DNA of 64,000 nucleotides from DASWOJ01 sp964250755 (GTDB lineage: Bacteria > Pseudomonadota > Alphaproteobacteria > Acetobacterales > Acetobacteraceae): contig CAXUHB010000015.1 in assembly GCA_964250755.1 (NCBI GenBank), positions 27,989 through 91,988 of the forward strand, read 5' to 3'. The notes beneath the pieces were generated by a model. It did no database searches. It had not been told where the DNA came from and saw only the letters and a program-made list of their open reading frames with translations. The position numbers were made by a program, and so were the translations under genes. Shown one piece after another: positions 57,294 through 64,000 of this stretch. Every line of letters starts with the position of its first letter. Positions within the stretch are counted from its first letter, which is position 1.

Positions 57294-59639
57294 CTACAGG
57301 GGCGCAAGCCATTGATGGACGACGGTGCCTGCTCCCTCTCCCTCCGGGGGAGAGGGAGCCAGCGCAGCCCAGGCGGCGCGGGCCGCCCGCCAGACCCGTT
57401 CCGGCGTGGCGGGCATGTCCAGGTGCGGGACGCCAAGCGCGTCGGCGATGGCGGACATCACCGTCTGCGGTGCGCCGATGCAGCCGGCCTGGCCCGATCC
57501 CTTCGCGCCCAGCGGGTTGCGCAACGTGGGATGCTCGTTGAACCGCACCTCCAACGCCGGCAGGTCCGCGGCGCGCGGCAGGCAGTAGTCCTGGAACGAG
57601 GCCGTCAGGAGCTGCCCACCGCTGGGATCGTAGTGCACGCCCTCCATCAACGCCTGGCCAATGCCCTGCGCCAGGCCGCCCTGCACCTGGCCCTCGGTCA
57701 GCAACGGGTTGACCAGGATGCCGTAGTCGTCCACTGCCACGTAGCGCAGCAGCGCCACCGCGCCGGTGTCTGGATCAACCTCCACCTCGGCGACCTGAGC
57801 GCCGTTCGGAAACACGAACTGGTCGTTGGGATTGTGCGCGTCCGCGTCCAATGCGCCAGGCGGCAGGGTGCGGGCGAGGTCGAGCAGGCCGATGCCTGCT
57901 CCCTCTGCGGTGTGGAACGCGCCGGCGGTGAAGCTGACCGCCGCCGGGTCGGCTTGCAGCAGGCGGGCGGCCTCCGCGTGCGCCTTCGCAAGCGAGGCGT
58001 CCAGCGCCATCACCAACGCTGTGCCCGCCATCGGCAGGGACCGCGCCCCGCCGTGGCCGGCGCCGCCCGCGATGCGCCCGGTGTCGGCCTGAACCAGGCG
58101 GAACGCCCCGACCGGCAGACCCAGCCGGGCCGCGGCGAACTGCGGGAAGCTGGTCTCGTGCCCCTGGCCGTTGGACTGCGTGCCCGACAGCAGCTCGACC
58201 ATGCCATTCCCGGTGAAGCGGACGCCGCCGTCCTCGCCGGGCCGCCCGCGCGAGGTTTCCAGGAAGCATGCGACGCCGAAGCCCAGCAGCCGCCCGCGCG
58301 CCGCCGCCGCCGCCCGGCGCGCGGGAAAGCCGGCGTGGTCCGCCGCCAGCAGCACGGCGTCCAGGTTGTCCGCGAACCGCCCGGTGTCCATCGTGATGCC
58401 GAGCGCGCTGGTGTGCGGGAAGTCCCGGATCAGGTTCGCCCGGCGCAGCGCCGCGCGGTCCCGCCCCAACTGGTGCGCCGCAGCGTCCACCAGCCGCTCG
58501 ATCAGGTAGTTGGCCTCGGGCTTGCCCGCCCCGCGGTAGGCGTCCACCGGCACGGTGTTGGTGAAGGCGCCGCGCACGTCCATGAACACCGCCGGCACCG
58601 CATACAGCCCGCCCATCGCGCTGGCCGGGGAGACGGTGTGCGCACCCGGCCCCAGGCAGGACACGTAGGCGCCCAGGTCGCCCGTGGTCTCGACATGCAG
58701 CGCCAGGAAGCGCCCATCCGCGTCCAGCGCCAGCCGCCCGCGCGTCAGGTTGCCGCGGCCGTGGACGCCGGATAGGAAGTCCTCGGTCCGGTCAGCGATC
58801 CAGCGTATGGGCCGGCCCAGGCGGCGGGCGGCCCAGAGCAGGGCGACGTGCTCGGGATGCACCACGTTCTTCATGCCGAAGCCGCCGCCCACGTCAGGGC
58901 ACACGACGCGCAGGGCCGCAGGGTCCATATCCAGGCAATGAGCCAGGTCGCGCCGGATGCCGTGGACATCCTGGCCGCTCACCAGCAGGCGCAATCCGCC
59001 GGTGGCCGAATCTGGCTCGGCCAGGGCCGTGCGTGTTTCCAGGGACGCGGCAACGACCCGGTTGTTGACCAGGTCCAGCGCGACGCTGTGCGCCGCCGCG
59101 GCAAAGGCGGCCTGCACCGCCGCCTCGTCCCCGCGCTGGTAGTGGAAAGCCAGGTTGCCCGGCGCCTCCGCCCAAAGCTGCGGCGCATCCGCCGCCAGCG
59201 CCCCACCCAGGGCCGTCACGGCGGGCAGGTCGGCGTAGTCCACCTCCAGGGCTTCCACCGCGTCCCGGGCGGCAGCGGCGCTGTCCGCGACAACCAGGGC
59301 CACCGGCTCTCCGACGTGGCGAACGCGCTGATGGGCGAGGGCGTGCCGGGGCGGCACCACCAGCCCGGCCTCGGGCGGCAAGGCCATCGCGCAGGGGATC
59401 GAATGGATGCCGCCGCCCAGCAGGTCGGCAGAGGTGAACACGCCGCGCACGCCCGGCAGGGCCGCCGCCGCCCCGGTCCGCACGCCCAGCACCTCCGCGT
59501 GGGCATGGGGCGAGCGCACGAACAGCGCGTGCAGGTGCCCCGCCGCCGGCACGTCGTCCACGTAGCGCCCTGCGCCGCGCAGGAAGCGCTCATCCTCCAA
59601 CCGCCGGAGCGAGCGGGGGTCATCGGCGTTGCAGGTCAT
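57294..59639 (-). CDS. Xanthine dehydrogenase-family molybdopterin-binding large subunit, Gln in place of catalytic Glu
   Basis: A 781-residue molybdenum hydroxylase large subunit (CoxL/aldehyde oxidase type). Cofactor-binding blocks are VGGGFGMKN, AYRGAGKPEANYLIERLVD (the AYRGAGR-like loop, not the AYRCSFR of true CO dehydrogenase) and NGQGHETSFPQFAA. The C-terminal block GAKGSGQAGCIGAPQ has Gln717 where most family members have the base-catalytic Glu (GxGEAG). The small [2Fe-2S] and FAD subunit genes are not adjacent, so it is an orphan or works with distant partners. From about residue 761 the tail (APSPPEGEGAGTVVHQW) is encoded by a palindromic repeat. It follows mobA by 40 bases on the same strand. 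Confidence 0.92.
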   Translation of the reverse strand: MTCNADDPRSLRRLEDERFLRGAGRYVDDVPAAGHLHALFVRSPHAHAEVLGVRTGAAAALPGVRGVFTSADLLGGGIHSIPCAMALPPEAGLVVPPRHALAHQRVRHVGEPVALVVADSAAAARDAVEALEVDYADLPAVTALGGALAADAPQLWAEAPGNLAFHYQRGDEAAVQAAFAAAAHSVALDLVNNRVVAASLETRTALAEPDSATGGLRLLVSGQDVHGIRRDLAHCLDMDPAALRVVCPDVGGGFGMKNVVHPEHVALLWAARRLGRPIRWIADRTEDFLSGVHGRGNLTRGRLALDADGRFLALHVETTGDLGAYVSCLGPGAHTVSPASAMGGLYAVPAVFMDVRGAFTNTVPVDAYRGAGKPEANYLIERLVDAAAHQLGRDRAALRRANLIRDFPHTSALGITMDTGRFADNLDAVLLAADHAGFPARRAAAAARGRLLGFGVACFLETSRGRPGEDGGVRFTGNGMVELLSGTQSNGQGHETSFPQFAAARLGLPVGAFRLVQADTGRIAGGAGHGGARSLPMAGTALVMALDASLAKAHAEAARLLQADPAAVSFTAGAFHTAEGAGIGLLDLARTLPPGALDADAHNPNDQFVFPNGAQVAEVEVDPDTGAVALLRYVAVDDYGILVNPLLTEGQVQGGLAQGIGQALMEGVHYDPSGGQLLTASFQDYCLPRAADLPALEVRFNEHPTLRNPLGAKGSGQAGCIGAPQTVMSAIADALGVPHLDMPATPERVWRAARAAWAALAPSPPEGEGAGTVVHQWLAPL
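57326..57361. repeat. Palindromic element inside the molybdenum hydroxylase 3' end
   Basis: GCCTGCTCCCTCTCCCTCCG followed by GGGGAGAGGGAGCCAGCG, a solitary arm. It encodes PSPPEGEGAG near the C-terminus of the hydroxylase, whose stop lies beyond the repeat, so the element is fully inside the reading frame. Confidence 0.8.
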
Positions 59640-59679
59640 GCGCCTATCCAGTGCGGCGAAGCCGCGCCGGGTCAAGCGG

Positions 59680-60291
59680 CTATTCGGCCTGTGCCGCCAG
59701 GCCGTCCGCCACGCGGAGATCGTCCGGCGTGTTCACGTTGAAGAAGGGGTCCACCGGCAGGGCCGGCCACTCGACGGCGACTGTTCGGAAGCGTCCGGTG
59801 AAGGCGTCAATCTTGCGCGTCCCGTCCAGCATCGCAGCCCGGAGCGCATCGCGGAGGGACACGGGCCACAGGCCCACGACCGGATGCGTCCAGCCGCCGG
59901 ACGCCGCGCAGGCCAGGTCTGCAGCGCCGCAGCCCTCGTGCAGGCGGGCCACGAGGTCGGCTGGGATGAAGGGGCAGTCGCCGGGCACTGTCACAAGCCA
60001 CGCCGCGCCGGACGGGTGCGCAGCCGCCCAGTCCAGCCCGGCGATCACGCCGGCCAGCGGGCCGGGATGGTCCGGCAGGGTGTCCGCCAGCACGGGCAGG
60101 CCGAGGCCGGCGAAGCGTGCGGCGTCGCCGTTGGCGTTGATGGCCAGCCCGGCCACTTGCGGCACCAGGCGCTGCACCAGGCGGTCCAGCACGCGCTGCC
60201 CGCCGACGCGCTGAAACCCCTTGTCGCCGCCGCCCATCCGCCGGGCCAGGCCGCCGGCGAGGATGACCCCCAGGGTTGTTGGGTGCGTCAT
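59680..60291 (-). CDS. mobA: Molybdenum cofactor guanylyltransferase
   Basis: A 203-residue cytoplasmic nucleotidyltransferase that attaches GMP to molybdopterin. The GTP-binding N-terminus is VILAGGLARRMGGGDKGFQRV, followed by LPDHPGPLAGVIAGLDWA and VTVPGDCPFIPADLV with the metal-binding Asp. WTHPVVGLWPVSL and FFNVNTPDDLRVADGL complete the MobA pattern. Since xanthine dehydrogenase-type enzymes more often use MCD made by MocA, a MobA beside such an enzyme could in fact be cytidylyl-specific; the motif LAGGxxRRMGGxDK favours MobA. It is 40 bases upstream of the hydroxylase on the same strand. Confidence 0.93.
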   Translation of the reverse strand: MTHPTTLGVILAGGLARRMGGGDKGFQRVGGQRVLDRLVQRLVPQVAGLAINANGDAARFAGLGLPVLADTLPDHPGPLAGVIAGLDWAAAHPSGAAWLVTVPGDCPFIPADLVARLHEGCGAADLACAASGGWTHPVVGLWPVSLRDALRAAMLDGTRKIDAFTGRFRTVAVEWPALPVDPFFNVNTPDDLRVADGLAAQAE

Positions 60292-60314
60292 GCGGGGTGG
60301 CCACAGGCAAGCTG

Positions 60315-60420
60315 CCTTCCCCCTCTCCCGAAGGGAGAGGGAGCAGCAAATCACATCCACCTCTGCGTCACGCGCAACCCGCCCAAACCCCCACGCCCTC
60401 ACCCCGGCCCGGCGCCGTGC
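60315..60420. repeat. Palindromic element between mobA and the GntR gene
   Basis: A compact arm at 60315-60350 (TTCCCCCTCTCCCGAAGGGA then GAGGGAGCAGC) and a decayed right arm at about 60397-60420 (CCCTCACCCCGGCCCGGCGC). The decayed arm overlaps the stop of the GntR gene and codes its last residues (GAGPG). Confidence 0.7.
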
Positions 60421-61094
60421 AGGGCCTCGGTGATGATGTCGCGTTTGTTCTGCAGGTGCCGGGCCAACAGGGGGCCGAGCGCCGCGCCGTCGCGCCGGGC
60501 CAGGGCGTCCAGGATGGCGCCGTGCTCGTCCATCGCGGCCTGCCAGCGGTCGGGGCGGATGCGGTTGCTCATGTAGCGGGCGCGGGTGATGCGCCCGGCC
60601 AGGCCGGCGTGCGCGGCCACCAGCACGGGGTTGCCGGCGGCGCGCATGATGGCGGCGTGGATGTCCTGGTTCAGCGCGAAGTAGCCCGGCAGCTCCCCGC
60701 GCAGGAAATGGGCGTACATGCGGTAGTGCAGGCCCTGCACCTCCGCCAGCTCCGCCGGGGTGATGCGCTGGCAGGCCAGGCGACCGCCTTCCGCTTCCAG
60801 CGCGGCGATGACCTCGAACAGGTGGACCAGGTGCTCGTCGTCCAGCGTCGCCACGCGGGCGCCGCGGTTGGGCAGCAGGTCCACCAGGCCCTCCGCAGCC
60901 AGGACCTTCAGGCACTCGCGCAGTGGGGTGCGGGACACGTTGAAGCGGGCGCACAGGTCGCGTTCGGGCACGCGGGCGCCGGGCAGCAGGTCGCCCTCGT
61001 TGATGAGCGTCCGCAGGCCGTCCAGCAGCCCACGGTGCAGGGACGGCGCAGGCGGGAAGGCGTGGACGACGTTGCTGGCGGCGGCTTGGGGCAT
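60399..61094 (-). CDS. GntR-family transcriptional regulator, FCD subgroup
   Basis: A 231-residue DNA-binding regulator. The winged helix is in residues about 20-85: LLDGLRTLINEGDLLPGARVPERDLCARFNVSRTPLRECLKVLAAEGLVDLLPNRGARV. The all-helical FCD effector domain follows, with LFEVIAALEAEGGRLACQRITPAEL and the metal/ligand histidines in NQDIHAAIMRAAGN and the EHGAILDALARRDG block. FCD regulators sense small carboxylates or amino-acid-derived acids and usually repress adjacent genes. It is divergent from the aminotransferase-MFS operon across 115 bases, the likely target. Direct repeats in that gap may be its operator. Confidence 0.94.
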   Translation of the reverse strand: MPQAAASNVVHAFPPAPSLHRGLLDGLRTLINEGDLLPGARVPERDLCARFNVSRTPLRECLKVLAAEGLVDLLPNRGARVATLDDEHLVHLFEVIAALEAEGGRLACQRITPAELAEVQGLHYRMYAHFLRGELPGYFALNQDIHAAIMRAAGNPVLVAAHAGLAGRITRARYMSNRIRPDRWQAAMDEHGAILDALARRDGAALGPLLARHLQNKRDIITEALHGAGPG

Positions 61095-61120
61095 CGCGGC
61101 GCAGCATAGCCTGGTGCAGG

Positions 61121-61180
61121 TTGCGTGCAAACAACCCTGTCCAGTTTGCCCTTGCCCCCGCGCCTGCTTGCGTGTCAAAC
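61121..61180. promoter_or_regulatory. Direct repeats in the GntR/aminotransferase control region
   Basis: TTGCGTGCAAAC at 61121-61132 and TTGCGTGTCAAAC at 61168-61180 are near-identical direct repeats 47 bases apart, between the divergent GntR and aminotransferase genes. They may be operator sites for the FCD regulator. No clear inverted repeat of the classic GntR kind is seen. Confidence 0.35.
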
Positions 61181-61209
61181 CCGTTTTGCATTCATTCCTG
61201 GGGGACGCG

Positions 61210-62403
61210 ATGGCGTTTAAGAGCGGCCGGCACTTCCTGCAAATCCCCGGACCCAGCGCCGTCCCCGACCGCGTGCTGCGCGCCATGGACCACCCCACGA
61301 TAGACCACCGCGGGCCGGAGTTCGCCGAGTTGGGCAAGTCCGTGCTGGCCGGGATGCGTGCGGTGTTTGGCACTGCAGGCACCGTCATCATCTACCCGGC
61401 GTCCGGCACCGGCGCGTGGGAGGCCGCCATCGTCAACACTCTGCGCGCGGGTGACCGGGTGCTGATGTATGAGACCGGGCACTTCGCGACCCTGTGGCGC
61501 GCGATGGCCGGGCGCTTCGGCCTGCATGTGGACTTCGTGCCCGGCGACTGGCGCCGCGGCGTGGACCCGGCGGACGTGGAGGTCCGGCTGCGGGCCGACG
61601 CCGGCCACGCCATCAAGGCCGTCATGGTCGTCCACAACGAGACCAGCACCGGCGTGACCAGCCGCATCCCGGAGGTGCGCGCCGCGATGGACCGTGCCGG
61701 GCACCCGGCGCTGCTGATGGTGGACACCATCTCCTCCTTGGGGTCGGTGGACTACCAACACGACGCCTGGGGCGTGGATGTCACGGTGTCCGGGTCGCAG
61801 AAGGGGCTGATGCTGCCGCCGGGGCTGAGCTTCAACGCCGTATCCGCCAAGGCGCTGGCGGCGGGGGAGGGCGGCGGGATGCCGCGGTCGTTCTGGGACT
61901 GGCGGGACATGCTGGGGCCGAACGCCAACGGCTACTTCCCCTACACGCCGGCCACCAACATGCTTTACGGCCTGCGGGAGGCGCTGGCGATGCTGCAAGA
62001 GGAGGGGCTGCCGCAGGTGTTCGCCCGCCACCAGCGCCATGCCGCCGCGACGCGCGCCGCCGTGCGCGCCTGGGGCCTGGAAATCCTGTGCCAGGATGCG
62101 CGGGAGCACTCGCCGGTGCTGACGGCGGTGCTGATGCCGGACGGGCATGACGCCGACCGGCTGCGGGCGGTGATCCTGGACAACTACGACATGTCGTTGG
62201 GCCAAGGGCTGGCGAAGGTGAAGGGCCGGGTGTTCCGCATCGGGCACCTCGGCCATTTCAACGACCTGCAATTGATGGGCACGCTGTCCGGTGTGGAGAT
62301 GGGGTTGCACGCGGCGGGCGTCCCGCACCGGCAGGGCGGCGCAGCGGCGGCGATGGACGTGCTGGCCGGGCGCACCGCCGCGGCGGAGCAGAAAGCGGCG
62401 TAA
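61210..62403 (+). CDS. Alanine/serine-glyoxylate aminotransferase family protein
   Basis: A 397-residue PLP-dependent class V aminotransferase. The N-terminus FLQIPGPSAVPDRVLRAMDHPTIDHRGPEF is the hallmark of serine-glyoxylate and alanine-glyoxylate aminotransferases. K198 in VTVSGSQKGLMLPPG is the Schiff-base lysine, with D170-region MVDTISSLGSVDY preceding it. GRVFRIGHLGHFNDLQLMGTLSGVEMGL closes the active site. Such enzymes convert glyoxylate plus serine or alanine to glycine and hydroxypyruvate or pyruvate in the cytoplasm; hydroxypyruvate leads to glycerate, the substrate of the glycerate kinase at the window's left end. ATG follows GGGGGAC. MFS and GlcD-like genes follow in the same operon. 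Confidence 0.94.
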   Translation: MAFKSGRHFLQIPGPSAVPDRVLRAMDHPTIDHRGPEFAELGKSVLAGMRAVFGTAGTVIIYPASGTGAWEAAIVNTLRAGDRVLMYETGHFATLWRAMAGRFGLHVDFVPGDWRRGVDPADVEVRLRADAGHAIKAVMVVHNETSTGVTSRIPEVRAAMDRAGHPALLMVDTISSLGSVDYQHDAWGVDVTVSGSQKGLMLPPGLSFNAVSAKALAAGEGGGMPRSFWDWRDMLGPNANGYFPYTPATNMLYGLREALAMLQEEGLPQVFARHQRHAAATRAAVRAWGLEILCQDAREHSPVLTAVLMPDGHDADRLRAVILDNYDMSLGQGLAKVKGRVFRIGHLGHFNDLQLMGTLSGVEMGLHAAGVPHRQGGAAAAMDVLAGRTAAAEQKAA

Positions 62404-62458
62404 TACGGCGCTGACCGACCCCGCCAGAGGGACGGCAAGCACAGACAGGGAGGCGACC

Positions 62459-63745
62459 ATGCTCAAGCGGCGCTGGACGGCCAGCAGCAACGTGCTGCTG
62501 CTGCTGTGCCTGATGTACTTCATCACCTACGTGGACCGCGTGAACGTCAGCACCGCGGCGGCGGCGTTCAAGTCGGACCTGGGGCTGAGCAACACCCAGC
62601 TCGGCTTCGTGTTCTCGGCCTTCGCCTACCCCTACCTGGTCTGCCAGGTGATTGGCGGCTGGTTCGGGGACCGCTTCGGCGCGCGGCGCACCCTGATCGT
62701 GTGCGGGCTGGTCTGGTCGGTGGCAACCATGCTGACCGGGCTGGTCGGCGGCCTGTGGAGCCTGGTGGCCGCCCGGATGCTGCTGGGGCTGGGGGAGGGC
62801 GCGACCTTCCCGACGGCCACCCGCGCCATGTCCTCCTGGCTGCCCGGCGGCAAGTCCGGCTGGGCGCAGGGCATCACCCACGCCGCGGCGCGGCTGGGCA
62901 ACGCCATCACGCCGCCGATGGTCGTGGCGCTGATCGCGCTCGTGTCCTGGCGCGGCTCCTTCGTCGTGATGGGCGCCATCAGCCTGGCCTGGGTGCTGGC
63001 CTGGGCCTGGTACTACCGGGACGACCCGCGCACCCACCCCGGCGTGACCGAGGCCGACCTGGCGGCGCTGCCGCCGCCCCGCGCCGCCGGCCGGCGCGGC
63101 CCGACGCCGTGGGGGCCGCTGCTGCGCCGCATGGCGCCGGTCACGTTCGTTTATTTCTGCTACGGCTGGACGCTGTGGACCTTCCTGACCTGGGTACCGC
63201 AGTTCATGCTGAACGCCTACAAGCTGAACCTGAAGGACTCCGCCCTGTTCGCGGCACTGGTGTTCGGCGGCGGCGTGGTGGGGGACGCGCTGGGCGGCTG
63301 GCTGTCCGACGCCATCCTGCGGCGCACCGGGTCGCTGACGCGGGCGCGTCGGGACCTGGTGATCTTTGGCATGGCCGGCTCGCTCGTGTGCTCCGCGCCC
63401 ATCCTGTTCATCACGGACCCGATGATGGCGGCGCTGTCGCTGGGCGGCGCGTTCTTCTTTGCCGAGCTGACCATCGGACCGATGTGGGCGATCCCGATGG
63501 ATATCGCCCCGGCGCACTCCGGGACGGCCAGCGGGCTGATGAACACCGGTTCCGCCCTGGCGGCTATCGTGTCGCCTCTGCTGTTCGGGTGGATCATAGA
63601 CCGCACTGGCAACTGGTCGCTGCCGTTCTGGGGCACGATGGGGCTGCTGGTGGTGGGGATCGTCGCCGCGTTCTGGATGCGCCCGGACCGCACCTTCGCT
63701 GCAGACGCCGGCGCAGACCCGCGCGTGGTGCAGACCTTTGCCTGA
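62459..63745 (+). CDS. MFS transporter, anion:cation symporter (ACS) type
   Basis: A 428-residue inner-membrane carrier with twelve predicted helices. The first helix is LLLLCLMYFITYVDRVNVSTAAAAF, typical of the ACS subfamily (glucarate, phthalate, tartrate-like). The loop 2-3 motif GGWFGDRFGARRTL and the loop 8-9 copy GGWLSDAILRRTGS are present. These carriers take up organic anions with protons. It begins 55 bases after the aminotransferase, with GGGAGG before its ATG, and its stop overlaps the next oxidase gene, so the imported substrate is probably a hydroxy acid oxidised by that enzyme to a keto acid or glyoxylate-like product. Confidence 0.94.
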   Translation: MLKRRWTASSNVLLLLCLMYFITYVDRVNVSTAAAAFKSDLGLSNTQLGFVFSAFAYPYLVCQVIGGWFGDRFGARRTLIVCGLVWSVATMLTGLVGGLWSLVAARMLLGLGEGATFPTATRAMSSWLPGGKSGWAQGITHAAARLGNAITPPMVVALIALVSWRGSFVVMGAISLAWVLAWAWYYRDDPRTHPGVTEADLAALPPPRAAGRRGPTPWGPLLRRMAPVTFVYFCYGWTLWTFLTWVPQFMLNAYKLNLKDSALFAALVFGGGVVGDALGGWLSDAILRRTGSLTRARRDLVIFGMAGSLVCSAPILFITDPMMAALSLGGAFFFAELTIGPMWAIPMDIAPAHSGTASGLMNTGSALAAIVSPLLFGWIIDRTGNWSLPFWGTMGLLVVGIVAAFWMRPDRTFAADAGADPRVVQTFA

Positions 63746-64000
63746 CGGCGCGCACGCCAAGCCCGGCCTGGCGCCGCTGGGCGACCCGCGCCTGGCCCAG
63801 CGCCTGCGGCGGGAGGTGGACGGCGACGTGCTGTTCACCCGCGCCGACCGCGGGCGCTACGCCACCGATGCCTCGATCTACCAGGTGGAACCCGTTGGCG
63901 TCGTCGTGCCTCGCACGGTCGAGGGTGCCGCGGCGGCGATGGCCATCGCGCGGGAGCATGGCGTGCCCGTGCTGCCCCGCGGCGGCGGCACCAGCCAGTG
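63738..64000 (+). CDS. FAD-binding oxidase (GlcD/D-lactate dehydrogenase type), N-terminal part
   Basis: The visible 87 codons run off the right edge. The reading frame opens at a TTG overlapping the MFS stop by 8 bases, and translates to LAQRLRREVDGDVLFTRADRGRYATDASIYQVEPVGVVVPRT and HGVPVLPRGGGTSQ, the PCMH-type FAD-binding fold with the conserved PRGGGTSQ flavin-contacting loop. Family members oxidise glycolate, D-lactate or other 2-hydroxy acids, often with a C-terminal iron-sulfur domain. With an ACS carrier and a glyoxylate aminotransferase upstream, a 2-hydroxy acid substrate is plausible. The TTG start is the only candidate I see between the frame's opening and the conserved sequence, but it is not certain. 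Confidence 0.85.
   Translation, partial: MPDGAHAKPGLAPLGDPRLAQRLRREVDGDVLFTRADRGRYATDASIYQVEPVGVVVPRTVEGAAAAMAIAREHGVPVLPRGGGTSQ

Overview
This 64 kb window is uniformly GC-rich DNA (about 70% by eye). Nearly every protein has an alphaproteobacterial look: ChvE-type sugar transport, Tat-like binding proteins, and the TTGCCGCGTCGCTGCGCTCCTCGCAATGACG-type intergenic repeat. The best guess is an Acetobacteraceae-like alphaproteobacterium (Roseomonas or a relative); this is inference from style, not a database match. I see no rRNA, tRNA, transposase, integrase or CRISPR array. Coding density is very high and many genes overlap by 1-8 bases (ATGA/GTGA), so most of the window is organised as operons.

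Layout. 0-5.2 kb: the end of a glycerate kinase, pyruvate kinase, a clan GH-A glycosidase, 3-dehydroquinate dehydratase and a saccharopine-dehydrogenase-like protein, all on +. 5.2-17.8 kb (-): a long gene run read leftwards: a fatty-acid hydroxylase-like membrane protein, a cyclic ureide hydrolase, a small lipoprotein, a D-carbamoylase-type amidase, a complete peptide-type ABC transporter, an SDR dehydrogenase, PepA and HolC. 17.9-27.2 kb (+): the divergent half, with a flavoprotein monooxygenase, a second D-carbamoylase, a hydantoin/Asp-Glu-type racemase, a branched-chain-type ABC transporter whose second permease and both ATPases are one polypeptide, and a cytosine-deaminase-like amidohydrolase with altered active-site residues. 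Together these two arms look like one locus for uptake and stepwise opening of cyclic ureides (hydantoin or pyrimidine type). 27.3-36.8 kb: housekeeping and signalling genes (ABC-F ATPase, LOV-domain protein, 3-methyladenine glycosylase, GGDEF-EAL protein, a HAD-phosphatase/P-loop ATPase fusion, a GlsB-type membrane protein, a glycosyltransferase and an epimerase).

38.2-40.1 kb holds plasmid-type parA-parB. A perfect 16-base palindrome lies just upstream of parA and again inside parB, which suggests parS sites, but no replication initiator is visible. 40.2-44.1 kb is chvE-gguA-gguB, followed by two related membrane proteins. 45.7-51.9 kb (-) is a DUF4129-DUF4350-MoxR-DUF58-SpoIIM-RDD membrane/AAA+ operon. 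52.1-54.3 kb is ethanolamine ammonia-lyase (eutBC). 54.4-61.1 kb (-) has an ABC binding protein, a DAO-type flavoprotein, an orphan molybdenum hydroxylase large subunit with Gln in place of the usual catalytic Glu, mobA and a GntR/FCD regulator. 61.2-64 kb (+) has an alanine/serine-glyoxylate aminotransferase, an MFS carrier and the start of a GlcD-like FAD oxidase.

The most unusual non-genic feature is a family of palindromic elements (consensus arm CCCTCACCCCGGCCCTCTCCCGGAGGGAGAGGG) found about sixteen times, often as inverted pairs roughly 150 bases long. Several copies run into genes and now encode their C-terminal residues. Two copies carry the same extra 20-base hairpin in the same place. 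A second repeat family occurs three times and also forms a gene's C-terminus.
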